A stretch of 64,000 nt of DNA from JABDIP01 sp965250245 (GTDB taxonomy: Bacteria; Pseudomonadota; Alphaproteobacteria; DSM-16000; Inquilinaceae). Position numbers and translations under genes: made by a program. The stretch covers positions 2,418,001 through 2,482,000 of the forward strand of contig OZ252296.1 of assembly GCA_965250245.1 (NCBI GenBank), given 5' to 3'. Numbering within the stretch: position 1 is the stretch's first letter; every line of letters starts with the position of its first letter. Below the pieces are notes generated by a model that was given only the letters and a program-made list of their open reading frames with translations, had not been told where the DNA came from and ran no database searches. Below are positions 27,266 through 35,963 of this stretch, one piece after another.

Positions 27266-27898
27266 CTAGACGCCCAGGATCAGCAGCGCGCCGGCGCCGA
27301 TCAGCGCGACGGTCCAGAGCAGGTCGAGATTGATCCAGCCACGGCGCAGGAATTCCAGCCCGGCCCAGTGATAGACGATGACGGCGATGGCGCCGGTCAC
27401 CGCCAGCATGGCGGCGGTGTGCACGCCGACCGCGGCCAGGGAGACGGGCAGGGCGGCCGAGGCGGTGATCTCGGCGGCCGGGGAGGCGGTGATGCAGAGC
27501 GGGATCAGCACCGGCAGCAGCATGAGGCCGGCACCATGGGCCGTCGCCATCAGGAAGGACCACAGCACCAGCCCGGCAAGGCCGGTCTGCATGCCGACCC
27601 GCACCCGATGACGGTGTCCCCGAAGCGCGTGATAGATCGCCCAGCCGATCAGCAGGATGCCGGTGCCGATGCTGAGCAGGTCCTGGTCGACCGACGTGCC
27701 GACCACGATCACCAGGAACACCGCCAGCACGATCGCCAGCGCATGGCCGAAGGCGATCGGCAGCAGCGACACCAGGACCACGTTGCGGCTCTGGCGGTGC
27801 AGGCCGAGGGCAACGGCGAACAGCCAGCCCATGGCCGGGTTCAGCCCGTGGAAGGCGCCGAGCCCGGCCATGGTCAGCCAGGGCCAAAGGCCGGTCAT
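27266..27898 (-). CDS. Multi-pass membrane protein with HGLNPAMGW motif, unknown substrate
   Basis: About 210 residues with five to six membrane segments. The first has GLGAFHGLNPAMGWLFAVAL, the next PIAFGHALAIVLAVFLVIVV. These HGxNPxMGW and GHALA motifs recur in a family of small membrane proteins whose function I do not know; the histidines resemble metal-transporter signatures. It lies between the selenium-binding-protein gene and the aminotransferase, all on the same strand. The start is uncertain: ATG 27898 (MTGLWPW) or GTG 27910, neither with a good ribosome-binding site. Confidence 0.72.
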   Translation of the reverse strand: MTGLWPWLTMAGLGAFHGLNPAMGWLFAVALGLHRQSRNVVLVSLLPIAFGHALAIVLAVFLVIVVGTSVDQDLLSIGTGILLIGWAIYHALRGHRHRVRVGMQTGLAGLVLWSFLMATAHGAGLMLLPVLIPLCITASPAAEITASAALPVSLAAVGVHTAAMLAVTGAIAVIVYHWAGLEFLRRGWINLDLLWTVALIGAGALLILGV

Positions 27899-27996
27899 GT
27901 CGTCAAACACCGCTGCACTCGGTCACAAGGGCGTCGGCGCTCCAAGACCCCCCATTGCCCGGAGCGCCGACGCGCCCGTGGCCGGCGGTCGCCGGC

Positions 27997-29403
27997 TCAC
28001 GGATAGCAGTAGGAATCCGATGAGCAGTCGCCGCCCTCCAGGCGCACCTGGTGCGGTCGGTGCCCCGCTGGCCATTCGATGAAGAAGTCCTCGTCGAAGG
28101 CGATACCGCCGTCGGGATCCGCATCCAGCTTCACCATCCAGCCATCGATGCCGTCGGGATAGAACTGCTCGTCGATGGCGCCGTAGAGCGAGTTGGTGAA
28201 GTAGACCCGCTTGCCGTCGCGGCTGATCTCCACCATCTGCGGCCCGCCGTTGAGCGCCCCGTTTGAGGCGCCGGGATGGGTCGCCTTGGAGACGATGCCG
28301 CCGATCCGGACTTTTCCGGTCAGCTTCGGATTGAACGGATCGCTGACGTCGTACTGGTGCATGTCGCCGGTGCCCCAGCACGAGACGTAGAGGTACTTGT
28401 CGTCCATCGACAGGTCGATGTCGGTGACCAGCGGCGGCACCGCCTTGAAGCCCTTGAGCATGGGCGGCAGCAGATCCGGGTCGGCCGGCTCGGCCGGGAT
28501 CTCGACCACCTTCTTGACCGCCCATTCGCCCTTCTCCTCGTCCCGGTACCAGGTCCAGATCGAGGAAGAGAGGTCCTTCAGGCTGATCACGCAGCCGACG
28601 AAACCGTAGGCCTTGGTCGGGTCGTGCGCCGGGCGCAGCTCGAAGACGAGCTGGTGCTCCTCGCCGAAATCGATCTCCTGCTGGTGCTTGCGGGTGTGCA
28701 GATCCCAGAAGTGCAGCTTGCGGCCGTACTGGCTGCCCAGCAGCACCTCCGGCACCAGCCCGTTCTCGAAATTCTCGGGCTTGCCCCACTCGCTGGTGAT
28801 CATGGTGTCGTGGCCGAGATGCCACCAGAAATCATAGGCCAGGTCCTGGGTGCCCCGGTCGATCTCCCATTTCCCGCGCACGTCGAAATTCTCGTGGTCC
28901 ATCAGGAAGATGCCGCCGGGTCCGTCATTGCCGGTCTCGCCGCCGCCCAGCGCGTTGACGTAGATGCCCTCGGGCCCGCAATGGGTGGTGTGGATGCGCG
29001 AATAGCCGGTCTTCTCCTGCACCTCCTCGGGCTCGATGACGCGGACGATCGTCGGGTTCTTCGGGTCAGGCTGGGTGTCCAGGATGTGGATGCGCGAGGA
29101 GCGCAGGCCCGGCACCACCAGATAGCGGCGCTCCACATGCGGGTGCGGCGCGTTGGGGCAGAGGCAGGAGCTGCAGGCGTTCCAGCCGAAATGGTGCAGC
29201 TCGTCGCCGGTGTTCGGCATCGCCACCTTGCCGACGATCTGGGAATAGGTGGAGGAGGCGGGGTCGACATCGACCACGGCCAGCTCGTCGGGTACCTGCC
29301 GGTCCGGGTCGAAGCTGGCAACGTAGGCGAGCTTCTCCTCCGGCGCCTTCATGGCCATGCGGGGCGACGGATAGAATGTCGGATCGGGTTGCCAAGTCGG
29401 CAT
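27997..29403 (-). CDS. Selenium-binding protein 56 family / methanethiol oxidase
   Basis: A 468-residue beta-propeller protein of the SBP56 family; bacterial members (MtoX) oxidise methanethiol to formaldehyde, H2S and H2O2 with copper. Motifs: WNACSSCLCPNAPHPHVERR with conserved cysteines, IHTTHCGPEGIYVNALGGG, TQDLAYDFWWHLGHDTMITS, DIDLSMDDKYLYVSCWGTGD and the terminal CSSDSYCYP. These histidines and cysteines are family-conserved. ATG 29403 is preceded by GGGAGGACC. There is no signal peptide in this start, whereas MtoX from methylotrophs is exported, so location is unsure. It heads a likely operon with the membrane protein and aminotransferase. Confidence 0.9.
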   Translation of the reverse strand: MPTWQPDPTFYPSPRMAMKAPEEKLAYVASFDPDRQVPDELAVVDVDPASSTYSQIVGKVAMPNTGDELHHFGWNACSSCLCPNAPHPHVERRYLVVPGLRSSRIHILDTQPDPKNPTIVRVIEPEEVQEKTGYSRIHTTHCGPEGIYVNALGGGETGNDGPGGIFLMDHENFDVRGKWEIDRGTQDLAYDFWWHLGHDTMITSEWGKPENFENGLVPEVLLGSQYGRKLHFWDLHTRKHQQEIDFGEEHQLVFELRPAHDPTKAYGFVGCVISLKDLSSSIWTWYRDEEKGEWAVKKVVEIPAEPADPDLLPPMLKGFKAVPPLVTDIDLSMDDKYLYVSCWGTGDMHQYDVSDPFNPKLTGKVRIGGIVSKATHPGASNGALNGGPQMVEISRDGKRVYFTNSLYGAIDEQFYPDGIDGWMVKLDADPDGGIAFDEDFFIEWPAGHRPHQVRLEGGDCSSDSYCYP

Positions 29404-29592
29404 GTCTGGTCCTCCCATGGAACGCGTTTCTGGGTGGTCGACGAGGATGTCGCGTCTTCTTGGGCGGGCGCGCAAACCCGCAGGCCTGGGGTGGGCCCGG
29501 CGTCGTCCTGAAATGAACTCTATGGGAAATTCGGTCCGCCGTTAAACCGAGAATGGTTTCGGTCGTGTAACAGCGCCGGCGGCGGCTCTCTG

Positions 29593-30258
29593 TCAGGTTC
29601 GCATGGCGAAGGCGCGCACCGGAAACGTGCCGAACGCCCGGACCTTGACCGGCACGGCGAAGAACCGGGCGCCGCGGTCGGGCAGGGCGTCGAGACCAGT
29701 CAGATGCTCGGCGATCGGGATGTCATGGGCCAGAAGGTCGGAATGCACCGGCCGCGCGCCGGTGTCGGTGCCGTCGATGTTGAGCGAGTCGATGCCGACC
29801 AGGGCGGCTCCGGCCTTGCGCAGCCAGATCGCGGCGTCGCCGGTCAGGTAGGGATGGCCGGTGACATACCGCTCGGTGTTCCAATGCGCCGACCAGCCGG
29901 TCTGCACCAGCACCGCCTTGCCGGCCACGTCCAGCCCTTCGAAGGCCGAGACATCGATGGCCCTGCCGCGCCCGGCATCGGCCCGGATCACCACCGTATC
30001 CAGGTCGGCCAGGCTCTCCAGCGGCAGCTCGGACAGGTCCCTGCCGTCGGCGTAGCGGTGGAAGGGCGCGTCCACATAGGTACCGGTGTTGGCGACCATG
30101 TCGATGCGGCCGATATGGAACTCCGTGTCCTCGGCGTAGTGCGACCGCGACGCCTCACGGGACAGGAAGTCGCAAATGTGCGGCCCCGGAAGTCCGGGAT
30201 AGGTGATCATCCCGTCGGTGACGGTGTGGCTGAGGTCGATGAAGCGGGATTGGCTCAT
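29593..30258 (-). CDS. Cyclase-family (kynurenine formamidase-like) protein with altered metal motif
   Basis: A 221-residue member of the PF04199-type cyclase/kynurenine-formamidase family, ordinarily zinc- or manganese-dependent amidohydrolases. The N-terminus FIDLSHTVTDGMITYPGLPG and the later AIWLRKAGAALVGIDSLNID are typical. The usual motif HxGTHxDAPxH is here VANTGTYVDAPFHRY: the two histidines before Asp are Asn and Tyr, with Asp and the last His kept. So the metal site is incomplete or differently built. ATG 30258 starts MSQSRF. Substrate unknown. Confidence 0.8.
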   Translation of the reverse strand: MSQSRFIDLSHTVTDGMITYPGLPGPHICDFLSREASRSHYAEDTEFHIGRIDMVANTGTYVDAPFHRYADGRDLSELPLESLADLDTVVIRADAGRGRAIDVSAFEGLDVAGKAVLVQTGWSAHWNTERYVTGHPYLTGDAAIWLRKAGAALVGIDSLNIDGTDTGARPVHSDLLAHDIPIAEHLTGLDALPDRGARFFAVPVKVRAFGTFPVRAFAMRT

Positions 30259-30370
30259 GGCGCGTCTCCAGGCCGGCGGGGCGGGAATTCCCGCCATGTT
30301 CGCAGCGCCGATCGCCGAGGCAAAGGCTTGACGACGGCCGGCGGATGACGCATATCACCGGCCTCCCGGT

Positions 30371-30447
30371 GGCGGCCGTAGCTCAGCTGGTAGAGCGCTC
30401 GGTTGTGGTCCGAGTGGTCGTGGGTTCAAATCCCATCGGTCGCCCCA
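30371..30447 (+). tRNA. tRNA-His(GTG)
   Basis: Complete cloverleaf. Acceptor GCGGCCG pairs with CGGTCGC; the anticodon stem CTCGG/CCGAG encloses TTGTGGT, anticodon GTG. An extra G precedes position 1 and pairs with C73, the identity hallmark of tRNA-His. CCA is encoded. Confidence 0.96.
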
Positions 30448-30550
30448 TCTTCTCCCTGGAACATCTCCCGTGTCGTGCCGAGGCCCGCGCCTCCGGCCGT
30501 GGTGTTGGGGCGCGGTTACTCGGCTCATCCGCCACGAGTCAGGCGAGGGC

Positions 30551-30600
30551 TTGACCGACGCTCCATCACGCACTACATTTATTTCTGTAATAACAGAAAT
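30551..30600 (+). promoter_or_regulatory. Promoter with palindromic operator for the downstream membrane-protein gene
   Basis: TTGACC (30551-30556), a 17-base spacer, then TACATT (30574-30579) form a near-ideal sigma-70 promoter. Directly after it, ATTTCTGT-AATA-ACAGAAAT (30581-30600) is a perfect dyad with 8-base arms placed over the expected start site, the classic repressor position. The regulator is not identifiable. Confidence 0.65.
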
Positions 30601-30653
30601 ATCTAAACGGACCAAATGCCCTGGCATGGGCCGGGATCCGGAAAGGAGGAGCC

Positions 30654-31109
30654 GTGTTGACGATCGTGGCCCATGCAACCTTCTTGATCCTCGCCGCCGG
30701 GCTCGCCCTGAACATCGGACACGTCCTGTGGCGCCATGGCCGTGGCGGGCCGAGGGCGGCGGTCGATTGGCGCGATCGCATGAGCGCCGGCGCGTCGTTT
30801 GGCGGCCCGGTGGTGCTCGGATTCGGTATGGTGGCCGTCGGCGCCGCTTTGCTTTTGCTGGTGTTTGGAGATCCGCCGGAGACCGTTCTCGAGGTCGTCC
30901 TGTTCGTCGGGACGCGGCTTGGCGCCTTCCTGGTCGTCCTGGGCGTGACCTATTTCAAATGCCTGACCGTCCTGACCCGGGCGGCCGCCGTCGATGCGGC
31001 CCGGGCCCCGGCGATCCCGGCGGAGCCGTTGCGCCCGCGCCGGGCGCGGGAAGACCCGTTGGACCGGGTCTTCGAGGCGGCGCGGCTGGACGCGCCCTCG
31101 GGGCTCTGA
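30654..31109 (+). CDS. Small integral membrane protein of unknown function
   Basis: A 151-residue protein with about three membrane segments: residues 3-23 (IVAHATFLILAAGLALNIGH), 52-70 (PVVLGFGMVAVGAALLLLV) and 78-98 (VLEVVLFVGTRLGAFLVVL). The rest is a short Arg/Ala-rich cytoplasmic tail (RPRRAREDPLDRVF). No family recognised. AAAGGAGGA lies just before the GTG start; TTG 30657 is equally spaced for translation. The strong regulated promoter upstream suggests conditional expression. Confidence 0.68.
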   Translation: MLTIVAHATFLILAAGLALNIGHVLWRHGRGGPRAAVDWRDRMSAGASFGGPVVLGFGMVAVGAALLLLVFGDPPETVLEVVLFVGTRLGAFLVVLGVTYFKCLTVLTRAAAVDAARAPAIPAEPLRPRRAREDPLDRVFEAARLDAPSGL

Positions 31110-31116
31110 CGCAGGA

Positions 31117-31404
31117 TCAGTCGGAGACGCCGTTCGGGCGGCTCCGCGTATCGGTCCATTTTCGAGTCTCGAATTCGAGAACCGCTTCCACGGCGGCGCG
31201 GACATACGGGTCGGTCAGGACCGCGACTGCCTGCTCGCCGATGACGACGTCATCGCGCTCGCCCCCCGGGAAGTGCACACGCCAGCCCTTGCCGGGATCG
31301 CGGCTGACCTCCAGATCGCCGTCGATCGTGCAGATCGTGAATCGCGGCGATATCGACATGCTGGGACCCCCACACGTTGCTTTCAGATAGTCCTGCAATG
31401 CCAT
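31117..31404 (-). CDS. Small hypothetical protein
   Basis: About 95 residues, MALQDYLKATCGGPSMSISP, then FTICTIDGDLEVSRDPGKGW and DDVVIGEQAVAVLTDPYVRA, which look like a compact alpha/beta domain. No family recognised. ATG 31404 was chosen; ATG 31359 (MSISPRF) is possible. It converges with the membrane-protein gene, 7 bases apart. Codon usage is like that of neighbours, so I think it is real but cannot assign a role. Confidence 0.55.
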   Translation of the reverse strand: MALQDYLKATCGGPSMSISPRFTICTIDGDLEVSRDPGKGWRVHFPGGERDDVVIGEQAVAVLTDPYVRAAVEAVLEFETRKWTDTRSRPNGVSD

Positions 31405-31788
31405 GCGTCCTGGTTCCCTCGTTTTGCGACGAACCGTTTCGGGACGCTGGACCTGGCCGTGGGGCCGGTCCGGCATTGGGTGATCCGCAGTCTAGCGGCC
31501 GTCCCGAAGACGGCAGTGATATCGGACACAGCAAGAACCATGCCCGCGCGACCCGACTGCGGTCTGGTCGCTGTATCGCGGTGCCGGTGTCCGCCCGGCT
31601 GCCCGAACTGTAGGCAACCTCCCCTCGATTGACTGGCAAATGACCGGCGCCCCGTGCGCTGGCGCCACCCTCCCAGACCGACCTCACCGCCTGATCACAA
31701 TCGTCTCGCCGAAAGGTCGCGTGACGGCTTGGCGATGCCGGGCCGGCGGCGCACACTCGAAAATGTCGGAACGGGAGTGGATTGCGCG
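31405..31788. other. 384-bp intergenic region without a recognised gene
   Basis: The region lies between a small minus-strand hypothetical gene and nnr. I see no convincing ORF, tRNA, terminator with a T-tract or palindromic operator. It must hold the promoters for both flanking genes. Confidence 0.5.
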
Positions 31789-33279
31789 ATGCACGGAAGC
31801 GGGCGGGAACTGCTGACGGTCGCCGAGATGGGCGAGGCCGACCGGCTGGCGATCGCCGGCGGCACGCCGGGCATCCAGCTCATGGAGAATGCCGGCGCCG
31901 CCATCGCCGCGGCGATCCGCGAGCGCTGGGACCGGCGCCTGGTGCTGGTCCTGTGCGGACCGGGCAACAATGGCGGCGACGGCTGGGTCGTCGCCCGGCT
32001 GCTGGCCAAGGAGGGCTGGCCCGTCCGCCTCGCGACCCTCGTCGACCCGCAGGCGCTCGGCGGCGATGCGGCCTTGGCCGCCAAGCGCTGGACGGGCCCG
32101 GTGGAGCGCCTGTCGGAGAATGCCGTCGACACAGTGCTGGACGGCGGGCCGCTTGTCGTGGACGCGCTGTTCGGCGCCGGGCTGGCGCGGCCGGTCGACG
32201 GTGTCGCGGCGGCGGTCCTGCGACGCGTCGCCGAACGCGAGCTGACATCGGTCGCCGTGGACATGCCCAGCGGCGTGCACGGCGACAGCGGCGCGGTGCT
32301 TGGCGATGCGGCTCCGGCGGCGCTGACCGTGACCTTCTTCCGCAAGAAGCCGGGCCATGTCCTGATGCCGGTCCTCCAGTCGCCGCAGGGCCGGGCGCTC
32401 TGCGGCGCGCTCGTGGTCGCCGATATCGGCATACCCGACGCCGTCCTGGAGACCATCGCGCCGGCGACCTGGGAGAACGACCCGGCACTGTGGCGCGACG
32501 ACCTCCCCCGAGCGGAGCCGGCCGGTCACAAGTACCGGCGCGGCCATGCCCTGGTCCTGGGCGGCGCCCGCATGACCGGCGCGGCCCGGCTCGCCGCCCA
32601 GGCGGCCCGGCGCGCCGGCGTCGGGCTGGCGACTATCGTAGCGCCGGAGCCGGCCTGGCCGGTCTACGCCGCCGGACCGCCGGGGCTGCTGGTGGAGACC
32701 GAGGACCGCTGGTCGGACTTGATGGCCGATGCGCGGTGGAACGCGGTCCTGGTCGGTCCCGGGGCCGGGGTGGGAGAGGCGACCCGCCAGCGGGTGCTGG
32801 ACGCCTGCTCCAACAAGGCCACCGTGATCGATGCCGACGGCCTCTCCAGCTTCGCCGGCGATCGCCAGGCGCTGTTTGAGGCCATCGACGGGTGGTGCGT
32901 CCTGACGCCTCATGAGGGGGAATTCACTCGGCTGTTCGATGTGCAGGGCAGCAAGCTGGAGCGCACCCGCGCGGCGGCTCGTGAGAGCGGTGCGGTAGTG
33001 CTGTTGAAAGGTCCCGATACGGTCATCGCCGATCCGGATGGCCGGGCGGTGGTGAACACCAACGCGCCGCCGGAGCTGGCGACGGCCGGCAGCGGCGATG
33101 TGCTGGCCGGGATGATCACCGGGCTGATGGCCCAGGGCATGGCGCCGTTCCCGGCCGCCTGCGCCGCCGCCTGGATGCATGGCGAGGCGGCGTCGGCGTT
33201 CGGGCCGGGGCTGATCGCCGAGGATCTGATCGACGGGCTGCCGGCAGTGCTGCGCGGGCTGGCGGACCGGAATCCCTGA
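31789..33279 (+). CDS. nnr: Bifunctional NAD(P)H-hydrate epimerase / ADP-dependent dehydratase
   Basis: Nnr repairs NAD(P)HX, the damaged hydrated nicotinamide cofactor. The N-terminal half (about residues 1-215) is the epimerase domain: TVAEMGEADRLAIAGGTPGI, CGPGNNGGDGWVVARLL and VDALFGAGLARPV. The C-terminal half is the kinase-like dehydratase: KYRRGHALVLGGARMTGAAR, VIDADGLSSFAG, LTPHEGEFTRLF, LLKGPDTVIADPDG and ELATAGSGDVLAGMITGL. Total 496 residues, normal for the fusion. ATG 31789 starts MHGSGREL; an earlier in-frame start would add a non-homologous leader. Confidence 0.93.
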   Translation: MHGSGRELLTVAEMGEADRLAIAGGTPGIQLMENAGAAIAAAIRERWDRRLVLVLCGPGNNGGDGWVVARLLAKEGWPVRLATLVDPQALGGDAALAAKRWTGPVERLSENAVDTVLDGGPLVVDALFGAGLARPVDGVAAAVLRRVAERELTSVAVDMPSGVHGDSGAVLGDAAPAALTVTFFRKKPGHVLMPVLQSPQGRALCGALVVADIGIPDAVLETIAPATWENDPALWRDDLPRAEPAGHKYRRGHALVLGGARMTGAARLAAQAARRAGVGLATIVAPEPAWPVYAAGPPGLLVETEDRWSDLMADARWNAVLVGPGAGVGEATRQRVLDACSNKATVIDADGLSSFAGDRQALFEAIDGWCVLTPHEGEFTRLFDVQGSKLERTRAAARESGAVVLLKGPDTVIADPDGRAVVNTNAPPELATAGSGDVLAGMITGLMAQGMAPFPAACAAAWMHGEAASAFGPGLIAEDLIDGLPAVLRGLADRNP

Positions 33280-33397
33280 TGCGGCGCGGCGCGAGGGCAG
33301 GCGTCCGATTTGTCCTTCGCGGTCGGAATCGGGTGTGCTATAGACCGCGCCGCGATGGCGCAGGGTGCCGGCACGATGCCGGATTTCCCCTCCCGGC

Positions 33398-33482
33398 GCG
33401 GGCGTGGCGGAACTGGTAGACGCACTGGCTTTAGGTGCCAGCGACGCAAGTCATGGGGGTTCAAGTCCCTCCGCCCGCACCA
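33398..33482 (+). tRNA. tRNA-Leu(TAG)
   Basis: 85-base class II tRNA. Acceptor GCGGGCG pairs with CGCCCGC; the anticodon stem CTGGC/GCCAG holds TTTAGGT, anticodon TAG; the variable arm is long (GACGCAAGTC). T-arm GGGGGTTCAAGTCCCTC. CCA encoded. Confidence 0.95.
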
Positions 33483-33566
33483 GCCGGACCGGCCGCGCCG
33501 ATCGCGGAAGAACGACGGACCGCCCGGATAAGCGGTCCGGAGAACGCAGAGCAGGCATAGAGACCC

Positions 33567-35018
33567 ATGCAGGTGACCGAGACAGCGGCCGACGGTTTGC
33601 GCCGCGAGTACAAGATCATTGTCGATGCCGCCGATATCGAGCAGCGCGTCACCGAGCGGCTGGACGATCTGGGCGGCAAGATCCGCCTGCCGGGCTTCCG
33701 CCCCGGCAAGATCCCCCGCAAGATCCTGCGCCAGCGCTACGGCAAGTCCGTCCTCGGCGAAGTGCTGGAGGGCGCGGTCAACGACAGCTCGCGCGAGACC
33801 ATGTCCGATCGCGGCATCCGTCCCGCGCAGCAGCCCAAGATCGAGATCACCAAGTTCGATGACGGCGCCGACCTGGAATACACCATGGCGGTCGAGATCC
33901 TGCCGGACATCGAGCCGATCGATTTCGGCGCCCTGAAGCTCACCCGCCTGAAATGCGAGGTGACCGACGACACCGTCGCCGAGGGGCTTCAGAAGCTGGC
34001 CGATGGCCGCAAGAGCTTCACCAAGGTGGCCAAGGCGCGGGCCGCGAAGCTCGGCGACCAGGTCCTGATCGATTTCTCCGGCGGCATCGACGGCGAGAAG
34101 CGCCCGGAGATGCAGGGCACCGACATGGAGGTCGAGCTCGGCTCCGGCTCCCTGATCCCCGGCTTCGAGGACCAGATCGTCGGCAAGAAGGAGGGCGAGT
34201 TCACCATCGCGGTCACCTTCCCGGAGGATTACCACGCCGCCGAGCTGGCCGGTAAGGCCGCCGAGTTCGACGTGACCCTCAAGGAGGTCCGCGAGGCCAA
34301 GACCATGGAGGTCGGCGAGGACCTGGCCAAGGATGTCGGCTTCGACGATCTGGACGGGTTGAAGGACGCGGTGCGGCGGCAGACCGAGACCGAGTTCGAG
34401 CAGGTCTCCCGCGCCCGCATCAAGCGCGCGCTCCTTGACTTGTTGGCGGAAGGGCACACTTTCGAGGTTCCGGCCGGCATGGTCGATGCCGAGTTCGACT
34501 CGATCTGGCAGCAGGTGGAGGAGGCCCGCAGGAACGCCGGCGACGACGATCCCGACGCCGGCAAGAGCGACGAGGAGCTGCGGGACGAGTATCGCGGCAT
34601 CGCCGAGCGGCGGGTGCGGTTGGGCCTGATCCTGTCGGACGTGGCGCAGAACAACAACCTGCAGATCAGCCAGGACGAGCTGAACCGGGCGATCATCGCC
34701 GAGGCGCGGCGCCATCCGGGCCAGGAGCAGCAGGTCTTCGAGTTCTTCCAGAAGAACCCGCAGGCGGTCGACGGGCTGCGGGCGCCGATCCTGGAGGACA
34801 AGGTGGTCGACTTCATCCTGGAGATCGCCGAGATCGAGGAGAAGGCGGTCACCCCGGAGGAGCTGCTGCGCGACCCGGACGACGAGGCCGGGGAGAAGCC
34901 GGCCAAGGCCAAGCCGGCCGCGAAGAAGAAGGCGGCGGCGAAACCGACCGCCAAGGCCGCCAAGGAGAAGGCCCCGGCCAAGGGTGCGACAAAGAAGAGC
35001 ACCAAGGCCGAAAGCTAG
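33567..35018 (+). CDS. tig: Trigger factor (ribosome-associated chaperone and peptidyl-prolyl isomerase)
   Basis: Trigger factor binds nascent chains at the ribosome exit. The 483-residue protein shows the N-terminal ribosome-docking signature GFRPGKIPRKILRQRYGKSV, an FKBP-type PPIase domain (about 155-245, GDQVLIDFSGGIDGEKRPEM, GSLIPGFEDQIVGKKEGE), and the helical C-terminal chaperone domain. The last 45 residues are Lys/Ala-rich (KPAAKKKAAAKPTAK), a tail often seen in alphaproteobacteria. It stands immediately upstream of clpP-clpX-lon, the canonical proteostasis cluster. The ribosome-binding site is weak (AGAGACCC). Confidence 0.97.
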   Translation: MQVTETAADGLRREYKIIVDAADIEQRVTERLDDLGGKIRLPGFRPGKIPRKILRQRYGKSVLGEVLEGAVNDSSRETMSDRGIRPAQQPKIEITKFDDGADLEYTMAVEILPDIEPIDFGALKLTRLKCEVTDDTVAEGLQKLADGRKSFTKVAKARAAKLGDQVLIDFSGGIDGEKRPEMQGTDMEVELGSGSLIPGFEDQIVGKKEGEFTIAVTFPEDYHAAELAGKAAEFDVTLKEVREAKTMEVGEDLAKDVGFDDLDGLKDAVRRQTETEFEQVSRARIKRALLDLLAEGHTFEVPAGMVDAEFDSIWQQVEEARRNAGDDDPDAGKSDEELRDEYRGIAERRVRLGLILSDVAQNNNLQISQDELNRAIIAEARRHPGQEQQVFEFFQKNPQAVDGLRAPILEDKVVDFILEIAEIEEKAVTPEELLRDPDDEAGEKPAKAKPAAKKKAAAKPTAKAAKEKAPAKGATKKSTKAES

Positions 35019-35033
35019 GCTGCGGTCCCAAGC

Positions 35034-35054
35034 TCGACACATTTGATGTGTCGA
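35034..35054 (+). repeat. Perfect hairpin between tig and clpP
   Basis: TCGACACAT-TTG-ATGTGTCGA is a perfect 9-bp stem, 16 bases after the tig stop, followed by CTTCC. Without a real T-tract it is at best an attenuator or processing hairpin. It may separate tig from clpP expression. Confidence 0.5.
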
Positions 35055-35147
35055 CTTCCAGACCGGTGATTCACCCGTCGGCGGGGTGCCGGCGGGGCCG
35101 CATATCCAGGTCGCAGAGGGCGAACCGAAGTGGAACCGAGAGACGAT

Positions 35148-35783
35148 ATGGACGGGTTTGAGCCGCGCATGAACACGCTGGTCCCCATGGTGGTCGAGCA
35201 GACCAACCGGGGCGAGCGCGCCTTCGACATCTATTCGCGGCTGCTGTCGGAGCGGATCATCTTCCTGATCGGCCCGGTGCATGACGCCGTCGCCAGCCTG
35301 GTCAGCGCCCAGCTGCTGTATCTGGAGTCGGAGAACCCCAGCAAGGACATCGCCTTCTACATCAATTCACCGGGCGGCGTGGTGACCGCCGGCATGGCGA
35401 TCTACGACACCATGCAGTACATCAAGAACGACGTCTCGACGGTGTGCATCGGCCAGGCGGCCTCGATGGGCTCGCTGCTGCTTGCCGCCGGCGCGAAGGG
35501 CAAGCGCTACGCGCTGCCGAACAGCCGGGTCATGATGCATCAGCCCCATGGTGGCGCCCAGGGCCAGGCTACGGACATCGAGATCCAGGCCCGCGAGATC
35601 CTCAAGATGCGCGACCAGATGAACGCGATCTACGTCCGCCACACCGGCCAGAAGCTGGCGACCGTGGAGGAGGCGATGGAGCGCGACCGGTTCATGTCGG
35701 CGGAGGAGGCGGAGACCTTCGGAATCGTCGATCAGGTGGTTGAAAAACGCCCCGGCCTAGACAAGGAACCGGAGGCAAAATGA
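35148..35783 (+). CDS. clpP: ATP-dependent Clp protease proteolytic subunit
   Basis: ClpP forms the 14-mer serine protease chamber for ClpX/ClpA. About 211 residues; catalytic triad Ser in GQAASMGSLLLAA, His in MMHQPHGGAQGQ and Asp in GIVDQVVEKRPG. NTLVPMVVEQTNRGERAFDI is the typical mature N-terminus, followed by IYSRLLSERIIFLIGPV. A GTG at 35130 also opens this frame with AGAGGG upstream; ATG 35148 is my preference. It lies between tig and clpX with the usual order. Confidence 0.95.
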   Translation: MDGFEPRMNTLVPMVVEQTNRGERAFDIYSRLLSERIIFLIGPVHDAVASLVSAQLLYLESENPSKDIAFYINSPGGVVTAGMAIYDTMQYIKNDVSTVCIGQAASMGSLLLAAGAKGKRYALPNSRVMMHQPHGGAQGQATDIEIQAREILKMRDQMNAIYVRHTGQKLATVEEAMERDRFMSAEEAETFGIVDQVVEKRPGLDKEPEAK

Positions 35784-35963
35784 TTAACTTAACTATATGT
35801 TGATCGGTTCCACACTCTCATGTTGAATGAAAATGTTGCGGGTGTGTTTTCAGTCGGGAATACTCGGCGGATTGCATAACAACCCAAATCGATTCCGGGC
35901 ATTGCCGACCCGGACTCACAGCGGGTTCCGATCGAGGAAAAACGGCGCAATAACGGAGCTTCG

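Noticed and set aside
30581..30600. LexA box of the E. coli type (CTGT...ACAG)
   Set aside because: The spacer is 4 instead of 8 bases and this organism's LexA boxes are GTTC-N7-GTTC.
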